Shown here: positions 1-11,809 of the stretch, piece by piece | Layout: each line of letters starts with the position of its first letter | How positions within the stretch are numbered: position 1 is the stretch's first letter | Assembly (NCBI RefSeq): GCF_016808095.1 | Contig: NC_068976.1 | Span: 19,376,371 to 19,440,370, forward strand | Source of the DNA: Vigna angularis | Lineage: Eukaryota; Streptophyta; Magnoliopsida; Fabales; Fabaceae | Direction of reading: 5' to 3' | DNA length: 64,000 bases | Notes under the pieces: generated by a model | What the model was told of the DNA's origin: nothing | The model's input: only the letters and a program-made list of their open reading frames with translations | Database searches by the model: none | Position numbers and translations under genes: made by a program

Positions 1-324
1 ACCTTATTAACATAAGTCAATGTTCATCTGTTTACTGATAAATAGAAATCCTTTGAAATTCAGTATGGGAAAAAGTCGTACTTGCAGCAGTTTTTGAAAT
101 TTTGTGGTGTCCGTTTATCTTATCAGTTTCCTTCTTTCTAATCAGCAGCAATCTGGTTTTTTGTCATTAGCCAATGAAGCACCATGCTTGGAATTTCTGG
201 TTAAATACTCAACGTGTTCCCAACCAAATCATAGTTTTTTTCAAGCTTTTGCTTCTCTTCTCCTGATCATAAATCTTGATTCAGAAAACCATTGGTTGAA
301 TAATCTGAGAGCCAACTCGCTAGC
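1..324. other. Upstream flank of the P450 gene
   Basis: Non-coding flank before the P450 start codon. A 95-codon reading frame crosses it (104-391) but resembles no protein and overlaps the P450 start in another frame. No convincing TATA box could be fixed, so the transcription start is unknown. Confidence 0.5.
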
Positions 325-2072
325 ATGGGGTTGGAGCTTCACATTTCCTTATCTACAATCCTTCCTTTCTTCATCTTACTGTTCATGTTAATCAACATAT
401 TTTGGAGATCAAAAACCAGGAACTCAAACTCTAAGTTGTTGCCACCAGGGCCAAGGAAGCTACCCCTCATAGGGAACATACACCAAATTGGAAGTCAGAC
501 TCATACGTCCTTAGCAACATTGGCACGTCAACATGGTCCTCTCATGTATATGCAGCTTGGTGAACTTTGCTGCATAGTTGTATCTTCAGCAGAAATGGCC
601 AAAGAAGTGATGAACACGCATGATATCATCTTTGCAAACAGGCCTCGTGTGCTTGCTGCTGATGTTATCAATTATGGCTCTAAGAGCATGAGCTTCAGCC
701 CCTATGGATCTTATTGGAGGCAGATGAGAAAGATTTGCACCATGGAACTGCTAACACAAAAGCGTGTTGAATCCTTCAGATCCATCAGGCTACAAGAGTT
801 GTCAAATTTTGTCAAGGAGATATCTTTGAGTGAAGGGTCGCCAGTTAATCTCACTGAGAAGATCAATTCTTTGTCATACGGACTTATATCTCGGATTCTT
901 TTTGGTAAAAAATCTGAAGACCAAGAGGCTTATGAGGAACATATGAAGGGTGTCGATGAGACAGTTGGAGGGTTTTCTGTCTCTGATCTGTATCCTTCTA
1001 TTGGACTTCTTCAAGTTATTACTGGGATTAGGACTAGAGTTGAGAAGATTCATCAAGGAATGGATAGAGTACTTCAGAACATTGTTAGAGATCACAGAGA
1101 CAAAACTTTGGGGGCTTTTGGTGAAGAACATAGGGAAGATCTAGTTGATGTTCTTTTAAGGCTACAGAAAAATGGTGATCTCGAACACCCCCTATCAGAC
1201 ACTGTTGTCAAAGCAACCCTTTTGGTATGTTTCTGTTAACACTCTATGAAAAGTTTCCCAATATATAAAGTCATATATTTTGTACATATGATTTCTTTTT
1301 TTCTGGTTTAGTTGATGATTGTATGATACAGTCCAAGTTTTCGGATATGACAGTGATTTAAGCTAAGCTAAACTGATAGATTAGACTGTGATGAACTTTT
1401 GGTGATCATTAAACTTGTTAGAAGGGTAACACAACATATTTGTTTCAGGACATATTCAGTGCTGGAAGCGACACTTCATCAACAATTATGGATTGGGTAA
1501 TGTCAGAGCTGATGAAGAACCCTGAGGAGATGGAGAAAGTACAAAGTGAGGTAAGAAGAATCTTTGATGGAAAAGGGTATGTGGATGAAACAGATATTTA
1601 TGAGCTGAAGTACTTGAGAGCTGTTATCAAAGAAACATTGCGTCTGCATCCACCTGCTCCATTGCTGCTTCCAAGGGAATGCAGTGAGAAATGTGAGATC
1701 AATGGGTATGAAATACCAGCCAAAAGCAAAGTGATTGTCAATGCATGGGCCATTGGGAGGGATCCTAATCACTGGAATGAAGCTGAGAAATTTTATCCTG
1801 AAAGGTTCCTTGAAAGCTCGATTGATTACAAAGGTGGTGAGTTTCAGTTCATTCCATTTGGAGCTGGAAGGAGGATATGCCCTGGAATCAATCTTGGCAT
1901 TGTCAATGTTGAATTTTCACTTGCAAATTTGCTTTTCCATTTTGATTGGAAGCTGCCTCAAGTGATCAATAGGCCTCAAGACCTTGATATGACTGAATCC
2001 TTTGGGTTGGCACTTAAAAGGAAACATGATTTGGTGTTGATTCCTATCTCTCACCACTCAGCAAAAAACTAA
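325..2072 (+). CDS. Cytochrome P450 monooxygenase, CYP71D-like
   Basis: Two exons, 325-1224 and 1449-2072, joined across a phase-0 GT-AG intron (1225-1448), give a 507-residue protein, the normal length for CYP71 enzymes. Visible in order: an N-terminal hydrophobic anchor (about residues 8-27), a PPGP hinge (40-43), a C-helix WRQMRK, the I-helix oxygen-activation motif AGSDTS (305-310), the K-helix ETLR (E362, R365), a PERF motif, and the heme-binding loop [10 protein letters not shown] with Cys444 as iron ligand. The single intron lies just before the I helix, as is usual in the CYP71 clan. By family it is an ER-anchored, NADPH-reductase-dependent monooxygenase of specialised metabolism (terpenoid, phenolic or xenobiotic substrates). 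The true substrate cannot be read from sequence. No frameshift or missing key residue is seen, so the gene is probably functional. Confidence 0.93.
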
Positions 2073-4255
2073 GTTATGAACACTCTGTTTGTTGCATACT
2101 TTCAGTTATCTATTGTACATGTACTGTTCCAAAACCATCTAATAACATCTTCATACTTGCAATATTTCATCACACATCTTAATCACTTTACATCAGACAA
2201 ACTTATATTTTAACTCTTTCTTCTTCTGCATTACACTATATTATACATTCAAATTTTATATAATGGTTTATTCTTTAAATTCCTCAGTCATTCTTTCAAA
2301 AATAATTACTATTATTAATGTTGTTTTCACTTTAAAAAGAATAAGTGATAATTATTAAAGATGAAATGTGTATAACATACTTGTTATCTGTCTATTTATC
2401 TTGAGGTTTATTAAAAAGTTGTGCATGTTGAGAAACAGCGGGGTTTGTTCCCTCCTCTATGAACTCCAAAATAAGCACTATGCGGAAGCGTAGAAATAAA
2501 AGCGTAGAAAAAGAGAAAATTAACACTGAAAATTTTAACATGGAAAATCCTCTCGAAAAAAACCACGGGATCGAATCCAGAAAATTATCTCCACTATGTA
2601 GGATTACAGTAATTTTCTCACTTTCTGAGGATCTCTCAATTAATCTCATCCTCTCGGATGGTATACAAAATTCTCTCTATGTCACACATTCACATAATAG
2701 ACTCTCTCTAATTTTCTCTTCCTCACCGTGGCTTTTTCTTCTCTCTCTTTCTTCACCAAATTTTTCTTCACGGTGGATGATGGATTCTGCAGTGTGGCTT
2801 CTCCTTCTCTGTTTCTTTTCTTTTTGTTGGTGTGTGGCTTCACTACTTTGCTTCTCAATTTATGGAAGTCAGAAAGCCAAAACAAACAAAATAGTGGTTG
2901 AGGTGGTAATTTACGGAAAAGCAAGCAAAGTGGAAGACATTTTGGTGCATTATTTTGCTGACAGGGAACAATGGCTCCAGTATTTCATAGTCGAATGGGT
3001 CCTAATATTTGTTTTATTCCAACAGTGCGGTTGTCACTTTTCTTACTAAAATAATTTCGATCTTTATATAAATGCATTACTTTGACTCGTAAAAATATAT
3101 TATTCAATTTGAACGTAGATTGGGAATAAAGAAATCAATATGCGTTAATTTCACTTAATTATATAAAAGATTAACGTAAGAGAAGAGCTTAAATAAGTTA
3201 CCTCTCGATTATACAATAATTACAATAACAAATATTGGACAATATGATTGTTCAGATTACCCCAACATAAATTTCTTGTGCGTCTATTTTCAATGCAACC
3301 ACTTCTGCATGCTTTCTATGTTGTGTGTAGGAGATGTTAGTAAGTTGGGTTATATATATATATAATAATTAAATATGTTAGATTTATTAAACTATTACTT
3401 AAAATATTAAAGTAATATAATTAATTATGTTTATAACTAAAGATATATCATACAATATTAACTAATATGATATTCAATATTTTAACATGATAGTGATAAA
3501 AGCTATATAAAGGGTTATAACTTATAGTCTATGTGAGCAGGTATATTGTTTTTTTCTATTTTTTTCTTTTTATTTCCATCGGAAAAGAAAATAAAGAAAA
3601 AACTTAAAATAGTTTAATTCAGTACCCTTTCACTTATTTGAATTTCGTAGAAATTGAAATTGTAATTATTCTGTGATAGAAAAACTGATTTGTATGGTTA
3701 AAAGGAGAAATTAAGAGATACTTAATTAATACAAATTTGGTAGAATAAAAAACACACAATTTGTCAACTATTTTGCGTTTTTAATTATCCAGTACTTACT
3801 CTTAGTAATATTTTATTTTTTTCTGTTTTGTTTTTTATCATTTATTTACCTCCCTTAAATTAAATGGTCATCATTCGTTAATTCACGTTACATATCTTTT
3901 TAAGTTATTTTACTTGAAGAAAAACAATTAATTCGATACAACAATGCTATTTTTATTTAATTAAAATTTTACCTCTTCTATCTTTTAAAGTATTTCTCAA
4001 TGATAAAACTCAAAGAAAATATAAGAATAACTAACACATTTTTTAACGTTATTTCTTTTAAGAAGAAAAAAAAATCATATAACCTGTGAATTATGAGAGT
4101 TTGTACTTTTTTTTTTCTTTCAATATTTCCTATTTTACTGCCAAACTAAAAAACATAAAAATTTCAAATACATATATATAATCTTCATTCAATATTTAAA
4201 AATATGTTTTCACTTTTCACAGATAAACACTTTTTTTGTGGAGGAATATAAATTA
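2073..4255. other. AT-rich intergenic DNA
   Basis: Contains the P450 3' flank and then low-complexity AT-rich sequence. A 196-codon frame at 2459-3049 is rich in Leu, Ser and Phe with no recognisable domain. The DNA beneath it (about 2400-3000) is pyrimidine-rich and may be an old repeat fragment. I see no supported gene. Confidence 0.5.
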
Positions 4256-4267
4256 GTCAAATTACAT

Positions 4268-4273
4268 TATAAA
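4268..4273 (+). promoter_or_regulatory. Candidate TATA box for coiled-coil gene copy A
   Basis: TATAAA lies about 290 bases before the chosen ATG at 4557, in an AT-rich region followed by a pyrimidine-rich leader (about 4375-4470). It would place transcription start near 4300. The position is plausible but untested. Confidence 0.35.
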
Positions 4274-4556
4274 TGCATGAGTTGATGCGAAGAAAGGAAA
4301 ACGGTTGGGTATCTTTTTGTTGACCCGTAAAAGATTATTAAAAGTGAAAAGGTGTATGAGTTCATATTTGTCGTTCCATTTCCCTGTTCACCTTTTTCAT
4401 TTCATCTTCTTTCATACGTTTCCAAACACACTTTCTTTCTTCCTTCTTCTTCTTTCTTCATTTGCTCAAATTCCGTTGCTTGCATCAGAGGTAGCGGCTT
4501 CTTCTTCTTTCGCTCGGTTCACCCACAGAAAAAAGTCGGCGTCTTTTGGACTTCTC

Positions 4557-6151
4557 ATGGCACTTCAACCCAAAACCGAACCTGGGTCTTTGCAGAGCTC
4601 CATTTCTACTACTTCTCAAAAGCATTACAGCGAAATGAGTATTTCGGAGCTTGTGTCACTTCTGCGTGTGGTGTATCAAGTTGAAGACTTTGATAAAATA
4701 GAAGAAGAATTGAAGTATAGAGAAGACAAAGTGAAGGTAGATATTGGGTCACTCCGAGAAAAGCTTGACTTGGAGAGGCTCAATAGTATTGAAATAGAAA
4801 AAAGATTGAAAATCAGAGAGGAGCAATGTAAAAAGGGGAAGCAAGCCCAGGAGAATTATGAGCTGTTGTTGAAGAGAATGAAACAGAGTGGGTTGGATAT
4901 GGATGAGTTAAGGAAAAGGAACGTTACTTTAGAAAAGAGAATGGAACAAAGTGGGTTGGATATGGATGAGTTAAGGAAAAGGAACGTTACTTTAGAAAGT
5001 GAAGTTTGTGAGTTGAAGAAAAAAATGGTAGAAGATGTCAAGTATGTGACTGAACTAAGGACCAAGTTGGAGGAAGGGAAGGCTGAGAACAAGAGTGCTC
5101 TTGATGTTCTCAACATGAAGAACACTGAATTGAAGGAAGAAATTAAGAAGAATTTGGCTGACATAGAGAGGCTGAGGACTGAAAATGATAAATTGACAGA
5201 TGAGAAGCTCGAACGTAAGACAGCATTTGAGTCTTTGGAGAGGAAATATGGTGAACTCAGTGCAAGTGTTGTGAAGTTAGAAAATGATGTAAAGCTTTTG
5301 CTGAGTGAAGGTGCCTCTGATTGTGGGAACACTGAACAAGAACCTAATACTGGAGTTTCTTTTGCTGTCAAAGCTGAAGAGGTTTTCGATGACTACGAGC
5401 TTGAAAATGATACTGGGGAGCCTGTTCCTTTCCCAAAGACTAAAGAAACTCATCAGTATGTCAAAAAAGGGTACAAGGATGTTGCATCAGGTATGGAAAT
5501 GAAATTCTGTTCTGTTTGCATCTCTTGTATCTATAATTGCAGATTTACATTCATAAATATCCTTTAAAAATATTGAATTTGGTAGAAGTATACATTTTTA
5601 ATTACTTGAAGAGCCCTGAGCCATTGGCTGGATTTTTCAAGAAGTATACATTTTTATTTGTATTACAGAATGTACTGCTTTTTAGTGTCCTGCTTTTGCC
5701 TGGAGTATACTGTTAAACAAGTTTTAACATATATTTCTTGTGCCTGCATGGGTAAAAATCGAATTAGAAAATGAGATCATAGCCATATCTGATGATGATG
5801 ACGATGATGATAATGGTTGTCCAAATCAAGGATTGCATAGAGAAAAGGCTATTGCTCAAGAAAATGAACATCCACAAAGGGTTGAAACGTTCACAAGAAA
5901 ACGTGCTTCTGATATTCAGACATCTTCTAGATCTACCTCCAGTGGTGATTTATATGAAATGGATCATCCCCCTCTAAAGAGAGTTAAAACTTCTCCGGCC
6001 AGTTCTGATACATACCATTTGCCAGAGTAAGTGGGACACTGGCCTACGTAAATATCCTCACTAGTCATATATACCCATTTGTTTGGTTATATTGAAAACA
6101 ACTAACTCAGCCTTTTGTTTGTCTTGCAGCCACTTCCTCCGCAGAATCTAG
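4557..6151 (+). CDS. Coiled-coil, acidic/basic-tailed protein, copy A
   Basis: I do not recognise a named family. Exon 1 is 4557-5490. Exon 2 ends at 6026 on a GTAAGT donor. Exon 3 is 6130-6151 (TAG). Exon 1 begins MALQPKTEPGSL, then a long heptad-like Glu/Lys/Leu-rich region predicts a coiled coil. Exon 2 encodes an Asp run (after AISD), a basic KRASD patch and a Ser/Thr-rich tail, which suggests but does not prove a nuclear protein. The 4557 ATG matches the start used by paralogues C, E and F. An in-frame ATG at 4356 would add 67 residues with a hydrophobic stretch, but copy E has an in-frame stop in the matching leader. Odd points: the exon 2 acceptor conserved in the paralogues (CAG before GGGTAAAA) is CAT here. 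The next AG (5766-5767) restores the phase with loss of six residues. A 63-bp segment is duplicated in exon 1. Confidence 0.6.
4875..5000 (+). repeat. 63-bp direct tandem duplication inside copy A exon 1
   Basis: Two adjacent 63-bp units start at 4875 and 4938. Each encodes 21 residues containing QSGLDMDELRKRNVTLE, and they differ at only a couple of bases. The paralogues have one unit. Twenty-one residues is exactly three heptads, so the duplication lengthens the coiled coil without changing its register. Confidence 0.9.
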
Positions 6152-9100
6152 AGCAGGTGCTTCTCTAGCCAATCTTATACGTGAAATCTTAAATTAGTTC
6201 TTAGTTTAAAAATACTGGTTTCTAGGGATTATATATGTAACTATGATAGTCACACTTTTTATGTAAAAAATGACTGATCTTTACTAAAGAATCAGACTAA
6301 TGAAAGCTGAAATTCTACATTTTGTTGCAAGGATATAAGTTCAGTGTAACTCAAACCAACATTTTGGTTAGAAAGTTTGTATTTATTAAATACACTTTTT
6401 GTATGAAAGAATGGTAAACTATCTGCATCAATGGGGCCAACATATTCCCTTTCACGTTTTCTTCTATCTAACTAATCATTATTTCACGTCATCCTTTTCA
6501 TATCTCTATTTACATTATTCAAAAAAGAGCATTTTGGCTTTCCCCTACCCTTTGCGGTGTTAAAAAGTATTGTGAAATGAACAATTCTATTTTTATTTTC
6601 TGATAATGGTTAACAAATAACACAAGTTATTGGTTTCTCGTTCATTATCTTAATCACTTACAATTCTATGACATTTTTTATTTGAGTCCTTGGAAAAATT
6701 CTGATGTACTGAAACAATATGTCAAATAACCCAAATTTCAATGACCCATGGTTTTGATATGTGAACACAGACTAAAATGGATATGTTTTTAATTGGATGG
6801 ATATGTAATGAGAGTTTGGGAACTCTGTAAATTAAAGGAACTTATCAACCCTTCATAATTAGTTATATAATATTCTTTTACACTTCATCTTGAATAACTA
6901 GTATATATAGTTTGTTCACAGATAAAGTTATAGCTGAAAACCAGTGAGATATGATTGCTCTATATTCTGGACTATTGAGAAGGGATTGTTGTTAATCTTA
7001 AAGATGATGATAAAGATCAACATAAAAGCAAGGATGCATTACATTGTTGATTGCTGTCATGTTAGCCATTGAGCATGCTGATATGAAAGGATGGAATAAT
7101 TTGTGGTTAGAATGTGATTCTTAATAGGTGAAGGCTTTTACAGGATTTCATGATGGTGACACCTTTGTATTAAAATTTGTGCTACTTTAAAACTGCAGAT
7201 ACTTTTTAGAGAATGTAACTAATGTGCCTGACAGTTTAGCTTATTTTGTTTATCTTATTGGAATATGATTTCCATAGCCAAGGGCCTCTTTATCTGTTCA
7301 AGTATAGAGAGGGATGCATAACATGATACATGTATAGAGAAAGTTGCATCCTTTCCTAATTATATAATAAATTTGTAATGTGTTTCAACTTTGAATAGTT
7401 TCTACTGATTACTGTTGAAACTGGTATGTGAAAGATTTGAATCTGGAAATCTTAATTTGCAGATGACATTGTTGTGTAAGGGAGAAACAAACTGACATTA
7501 GCCACTAGGCGTGTTCAATAGAAGCTGACCTAAACTAGAAAAGAGGTAGCCAATGGTGCTAAACTATAAATAAAAATAAACTAGTTTTTTTGTTAAAATT
7601 TAATGAGTTTTAGTTCAGTTTTTAAAGTATTTTTTTTATGCACTACTTGACCTATTTTGAGGGTTAAAAAAAATGTATTTACATAATTATTAGCTGTCTG
7701 GTCTTGAAGTTATCAATTATTGTAGTTGAGTTTTCTATGGTGATTTATTTATTAAATATATATATTGCCAATTCGGAAAACTTCTGTTTTTATGTTAAAA
7801 ATACAACTTTCATTGATGATTTGTTTCTTTTTCATATCAAGACTTTGATATTTTTATTAGTTTATTATAATTTAACTATTAAATTTGGGTGACTAATCAT
7901 TAATAATAAATGAAATCATATGCAAGTTTGAATTAAACTTATTTGAATTAATTTTCAGATTAATTTATTTTGGGTAAACTAATAATTTAATTTACTTTGT
8001 TTTGATATATTTTAATTAAGTTTGATTCATTAATATCTAATGGGCTGATGATGATACAACTTCTTTATTTTTTTATCTTTTCAACATATATCTGGTTAAG
8101 GAAATATAAACATTTATTGAAATATTAATTTCATGTTTAGTTTCAAAAATGAATAGTTTAGTTACAATAACAATTTTGTTAAAAAATCTTATACATTGAA
8201 GTATTAGTTTCCGATCGAGTTTCAATTAAAAAAAAAAACAGTAGTAACTATAATAATTTAGTTTAAATTTTTTAGTATAAAAATAATTATCTAAATTTGT
8301 AAACAGTTTAGTTCAATCTGTTGTTAACATTAAGTAAACTATTAACAGTCCAATCAGATACTTGTGTGCTTGTTGAAATTTGAAAATCAGTAATCAAATT
8401 ACTAAGACAACCTTAATTTTAACACATTTCGTGGGCCGGATCTTAAATGTGTTGGACCAATTTACTTTCCCACCCCCAACATCTTAAACACATATTTGTT
8501 TTTATCATCTTATTCAAATGGAATAATGTTTGTATTATTAAAATTTCACAATAATGAATTATATTTCTTTTATTCAATTTCAAAAATTGTTTTAAATATC
8601 AGTTTTTATTATAAAAATTTAGTGGTGAAAAGGTTTATAAAATAAGTCACGTTAGAAAAAGAAAAATCTAAGTTAAAGTGTATAATTTTTGTCTGAATAA
8701 AAATAACAAGTTTTGATCATAAAAGAACTTTCTTTTCATGAAAAAAAAAATTAATTTCTAAAATATGTATAAACATTTTTCCACTACTTAAACAATCAAC
8801 ATTTTTACAATTTATACAGAACCAAAAAAAAAATCTTCGTACTTTGGAAAGAGAAATAAGTCATAAAATATAAAAAGGTCACTAGTTATCAACAATATTT
8901 CTTATAATTAACTCTTAACCAACCACCTTTTTGGAATAAAACAAAACAAAAAAGATTGTTTTTATTTTAATTTCGGTAAATATATTACTTTTCTTTTTAG
9001 TTTTTGATAATCATACATTCATATAAAACTTTTTATCATCATTGAATTAAATATTTTATGGGCGTGTCCTAGATTATATCATCACATTATAAATAAGGAA

Positions 9101-9753
9101 AGAAACTCAAAGAAAATAATTCAAAAAATAAAAAATAAAGACTTCAAACAAAACATTTGTATTCTTTTGACAATAAATTAATATTATTATTATTGTTATT
9201 ATTATTAATATTAAATGAGTATGAAAGGGTTTTTCCAATTAATTGAAATGTTCCACCTTCAAATGTTCTCAAAAACTCGTTTTTTTGCATTTCTTCTATA
9301 TGTTTGCTACTTTAAGTGTTTAAGAGTAATTAATTTATTGATTTTTCAAATTCCATCACACCCACACAAGAATCAAATAGGATTGTTAATAGTTTACTTA
9401 ATTTTAACAATAAAATTGAACTAAATTGCTTACTTATAGATAACTATTTCTACATTATGGTATTTATATTATCTTTTTTTGGAACTAAACATGAAATTAG
9501 CATTTCAATAAATTTTAATATTTCATTAACAAAATATATATTGAAAAAATGAAAATAAAATAAAACAAGTGGTGAAGATAAAGAAGTTATATCAATATCC
9601 TACTGTAACAGAGAGAAAGACCATAAATAATCTGACCTCCTACAACCTGTCGTTCTCACAATCACTACGCGCACAGGGAATCTCCATCAACCAATAGATC
9701 ATACTGACAAGTGTAGTCAGTATAATCTACAGCAGAGCATGAGTCTTTTGTAC
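6152..9753. other. 3' flank of copy A and AT-rich intergenic DNA
   Basis: The first roughly 250 bases match the 3' flanks of the minus-strand paralogues (for example the stretch around 6250-6265 and the one around 6335-6360), so they are probably 3' UTR. The rest, to 9753, is AT-rich with only short frames that lack domains. No gene is supported. Confidence 0.55.
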
Positions 9754-11060
9754 TCATATGACATCTTGTTGGATCTTCAATGAGGGATTGTCCTTTTGAT
9801 AGGTCATGGATTGAAGTTTTTCTTCAAGTACCTTTTGTATTTCTTGTTGTTCCATAAAGCGTTGCTCCATAACAGTCATGCGTTCATTTAGTTTTTCTTC
9901 CATTTGGAGCTCCAACTTCCTCAATGCCTCCTGACTTAAGGATTCTGTACTTCTTTGTTTAGGTACAAAGTAGTCTTTTATGCCAACAGTTCCTCCAACA
10001 GCACGTACACAACCTGGGTGGTCTAACTTTCCAATGGCCATTGTGAGAATGTCATTCCTACCTTGGCTAGCATGTGAACCCTGAGTTTGTTGTTCAACCA
10101 ACTTATCCTGCATATCATAATGAGGTTTGATACATAAAAAAGTTTATTACATAAAATTCATAAGAATTATGATTTTTGGTTAAGGGTTTTTACTTACAAT
10201 TCTTTGTGATATCTGTTGAGCTGATTGTGATGTCATTTGACCATTGGACTTAGTCCGTGCAGCCTTCCACATCTCATACCTAGCAGGTGGAGGTGCTAGG
10301 TCAGGGGACTCAAGTCCTAAAGTCTCTGCTTGAGACTTTCTCATCTTTTTCTCTAATAATGCATAACCACCACGTGAGAGTACGTGTGGTGCATCATTAA
10401 GTTTCTGTCTTTGTTGGGCAGCAATCCTTTTTTCCTATCAAACCATAGAAATTCAAAAGTTTAAATCAGAAATGAATGTTTTGTATGACTATAACAAAAT
10501 ATTAAGAAACAAACCTGCCAGTCCCCAGACTCTCTAGATGTTCTAAACTGCACCCACTCCTCCTCAGTTATTTTATACTTTACACAAGGAGTGTCATGTT
10601 GTCTATCTCCGAACACGTATAGACGTGTTAATCTAGTTTTAAAATCCCTCCATCTGATTGCAATGTGGGATAAGACTTTCTTCCTTATCTTTTCATTATT
10701 AGGAATGTCAAAATTTTGCTGTTGAAAACAAAAAAGATGTTAATGATTGAAGTAAAACATCTTAAACAGTGTATTTTTTTTAAGTAAACATACTAGAATA
10801 TCCTGCCATAGGAGATTCTTCTCCATCTTCGGTACGTCATCCCAAGAGGCAATGACAATGGAGACATGTGTTTTGGCCAACATGCCTAAATAGCTTCGAA
10901 ACTTTTCTGCATGTGGGCCATTAGGTCTACCCGATCGAGGATCGATCTCCACCATCAACCTCTCCATGGCAATCCGACGGGATGTAACATCTGACAACCG
11001 AGTCACAGATCTACCATGTTCATTCTTTCCTAATTTGGAGCTTGTCATACCTGAAAACAC
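9754..11060 (-). CDS. En/Spm-type plant transposase-like gene (transposase 24-like), partial
   Basis: Four minus-strand exons fit GT-AG rules: about 11050-10794, 10718-10515, 10434-10198 and 10107-9754. Exon 1 carries a conserved core, EIDPRSGRPNGPHAEKF then SYLGMLAKTHVSI, SWDDVP and LLWQDIL. Exon 2 has WRDFKTRL and EEEWVQF. Exon 3 ends with SAQQISQRI. Exon 4 has DILTMAIGKLDHPGCVR followed by a Glu/Gln-rich coiled coil. This order is what I know from the plant Ptta/En/Spm (transposase 24) family tied to CACTA elements. The catalytic transposase and CACTA terminal repeats were not found, so this is a fragment or a domesticated or degenerate derivative. A 5' exon beyond 11060 may exist, because exon 1 starts at an acceptor (TTTTCAG before GTATGAC). 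All four exons are open. It is a divergent paralogue of the copies near 26.9, 34 and 41.5 kb. Confidence 0.6.
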
Positions 11061-11809
11061 AACGTTATTAAATCATACATGAACAAAACAAAGTATTTCT
11101 ATAAAGTAAGAACAAACAAAATAAAGAAATTGTAGAAGTGGCAAATCAAAGACCTCAACGCCCTCTTCCAACAACATTTTCAAATCCTTAATGTTATTTT
11201 CCTTAATGATATTCTACTCTCTTGGTTCTGGAAGTTCCTAAGTTTCTACAGTTGATCGATGAGAATTAGTAAATTTACTAGAGGATTCAAATTCAATCTA
11301 TCGGGCAATCCAAAGTCACAACAATTATATAAGCAGTAACATATATAACATGCCAAACATTCATGAATATTAACTGTAATTTAAATCAACCACGAATATG
11401 TTGAGATAAAAAGAATTATTTCGGCACTAAATGTAAGAAAGAGAAAAATACCTTAACAGAGGAAGAATATACAATTAATTTTACCTACACCTTCAAACAC
11501 TAACAAAATAAGATGAGAAAGACATAAACAAATCCTAATAGAGGAAAAAGAAGTGAAATAGAGAGATATAGGATAATGGAATAAATTTTTCAACATGTTG
11601 GTCTGAGTTACACTGAACTTGTATCCTTCAAACAGTCTCAAATCTGAGCTTTGAAGATGAAAACCAAAAAAAGATAAAAATTTGATTATGAGGGAAAATT
11701 CTACTTCAGATTTGAAAGCCAATGCCATAACTAAGAAAGATATAAAGTGTGACTACCATATACAATTCCAACACGTTGAGATTTTTAAATAAAGAACTAA
11801 TCTAAACTT

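Noticed and set aside
104..391. 95-codon plus-strand frame before the P450
   Set aside because: No protein-like pattern, starts on a weak codon and overlaps the P450 start in another frame.
2459..3049. 196-codon plus-strand frame
   Set aside because: Low-complexity Ser/Leu/Phe composition with no domain. More likely chance opening of pyrimidine-rich DNA.
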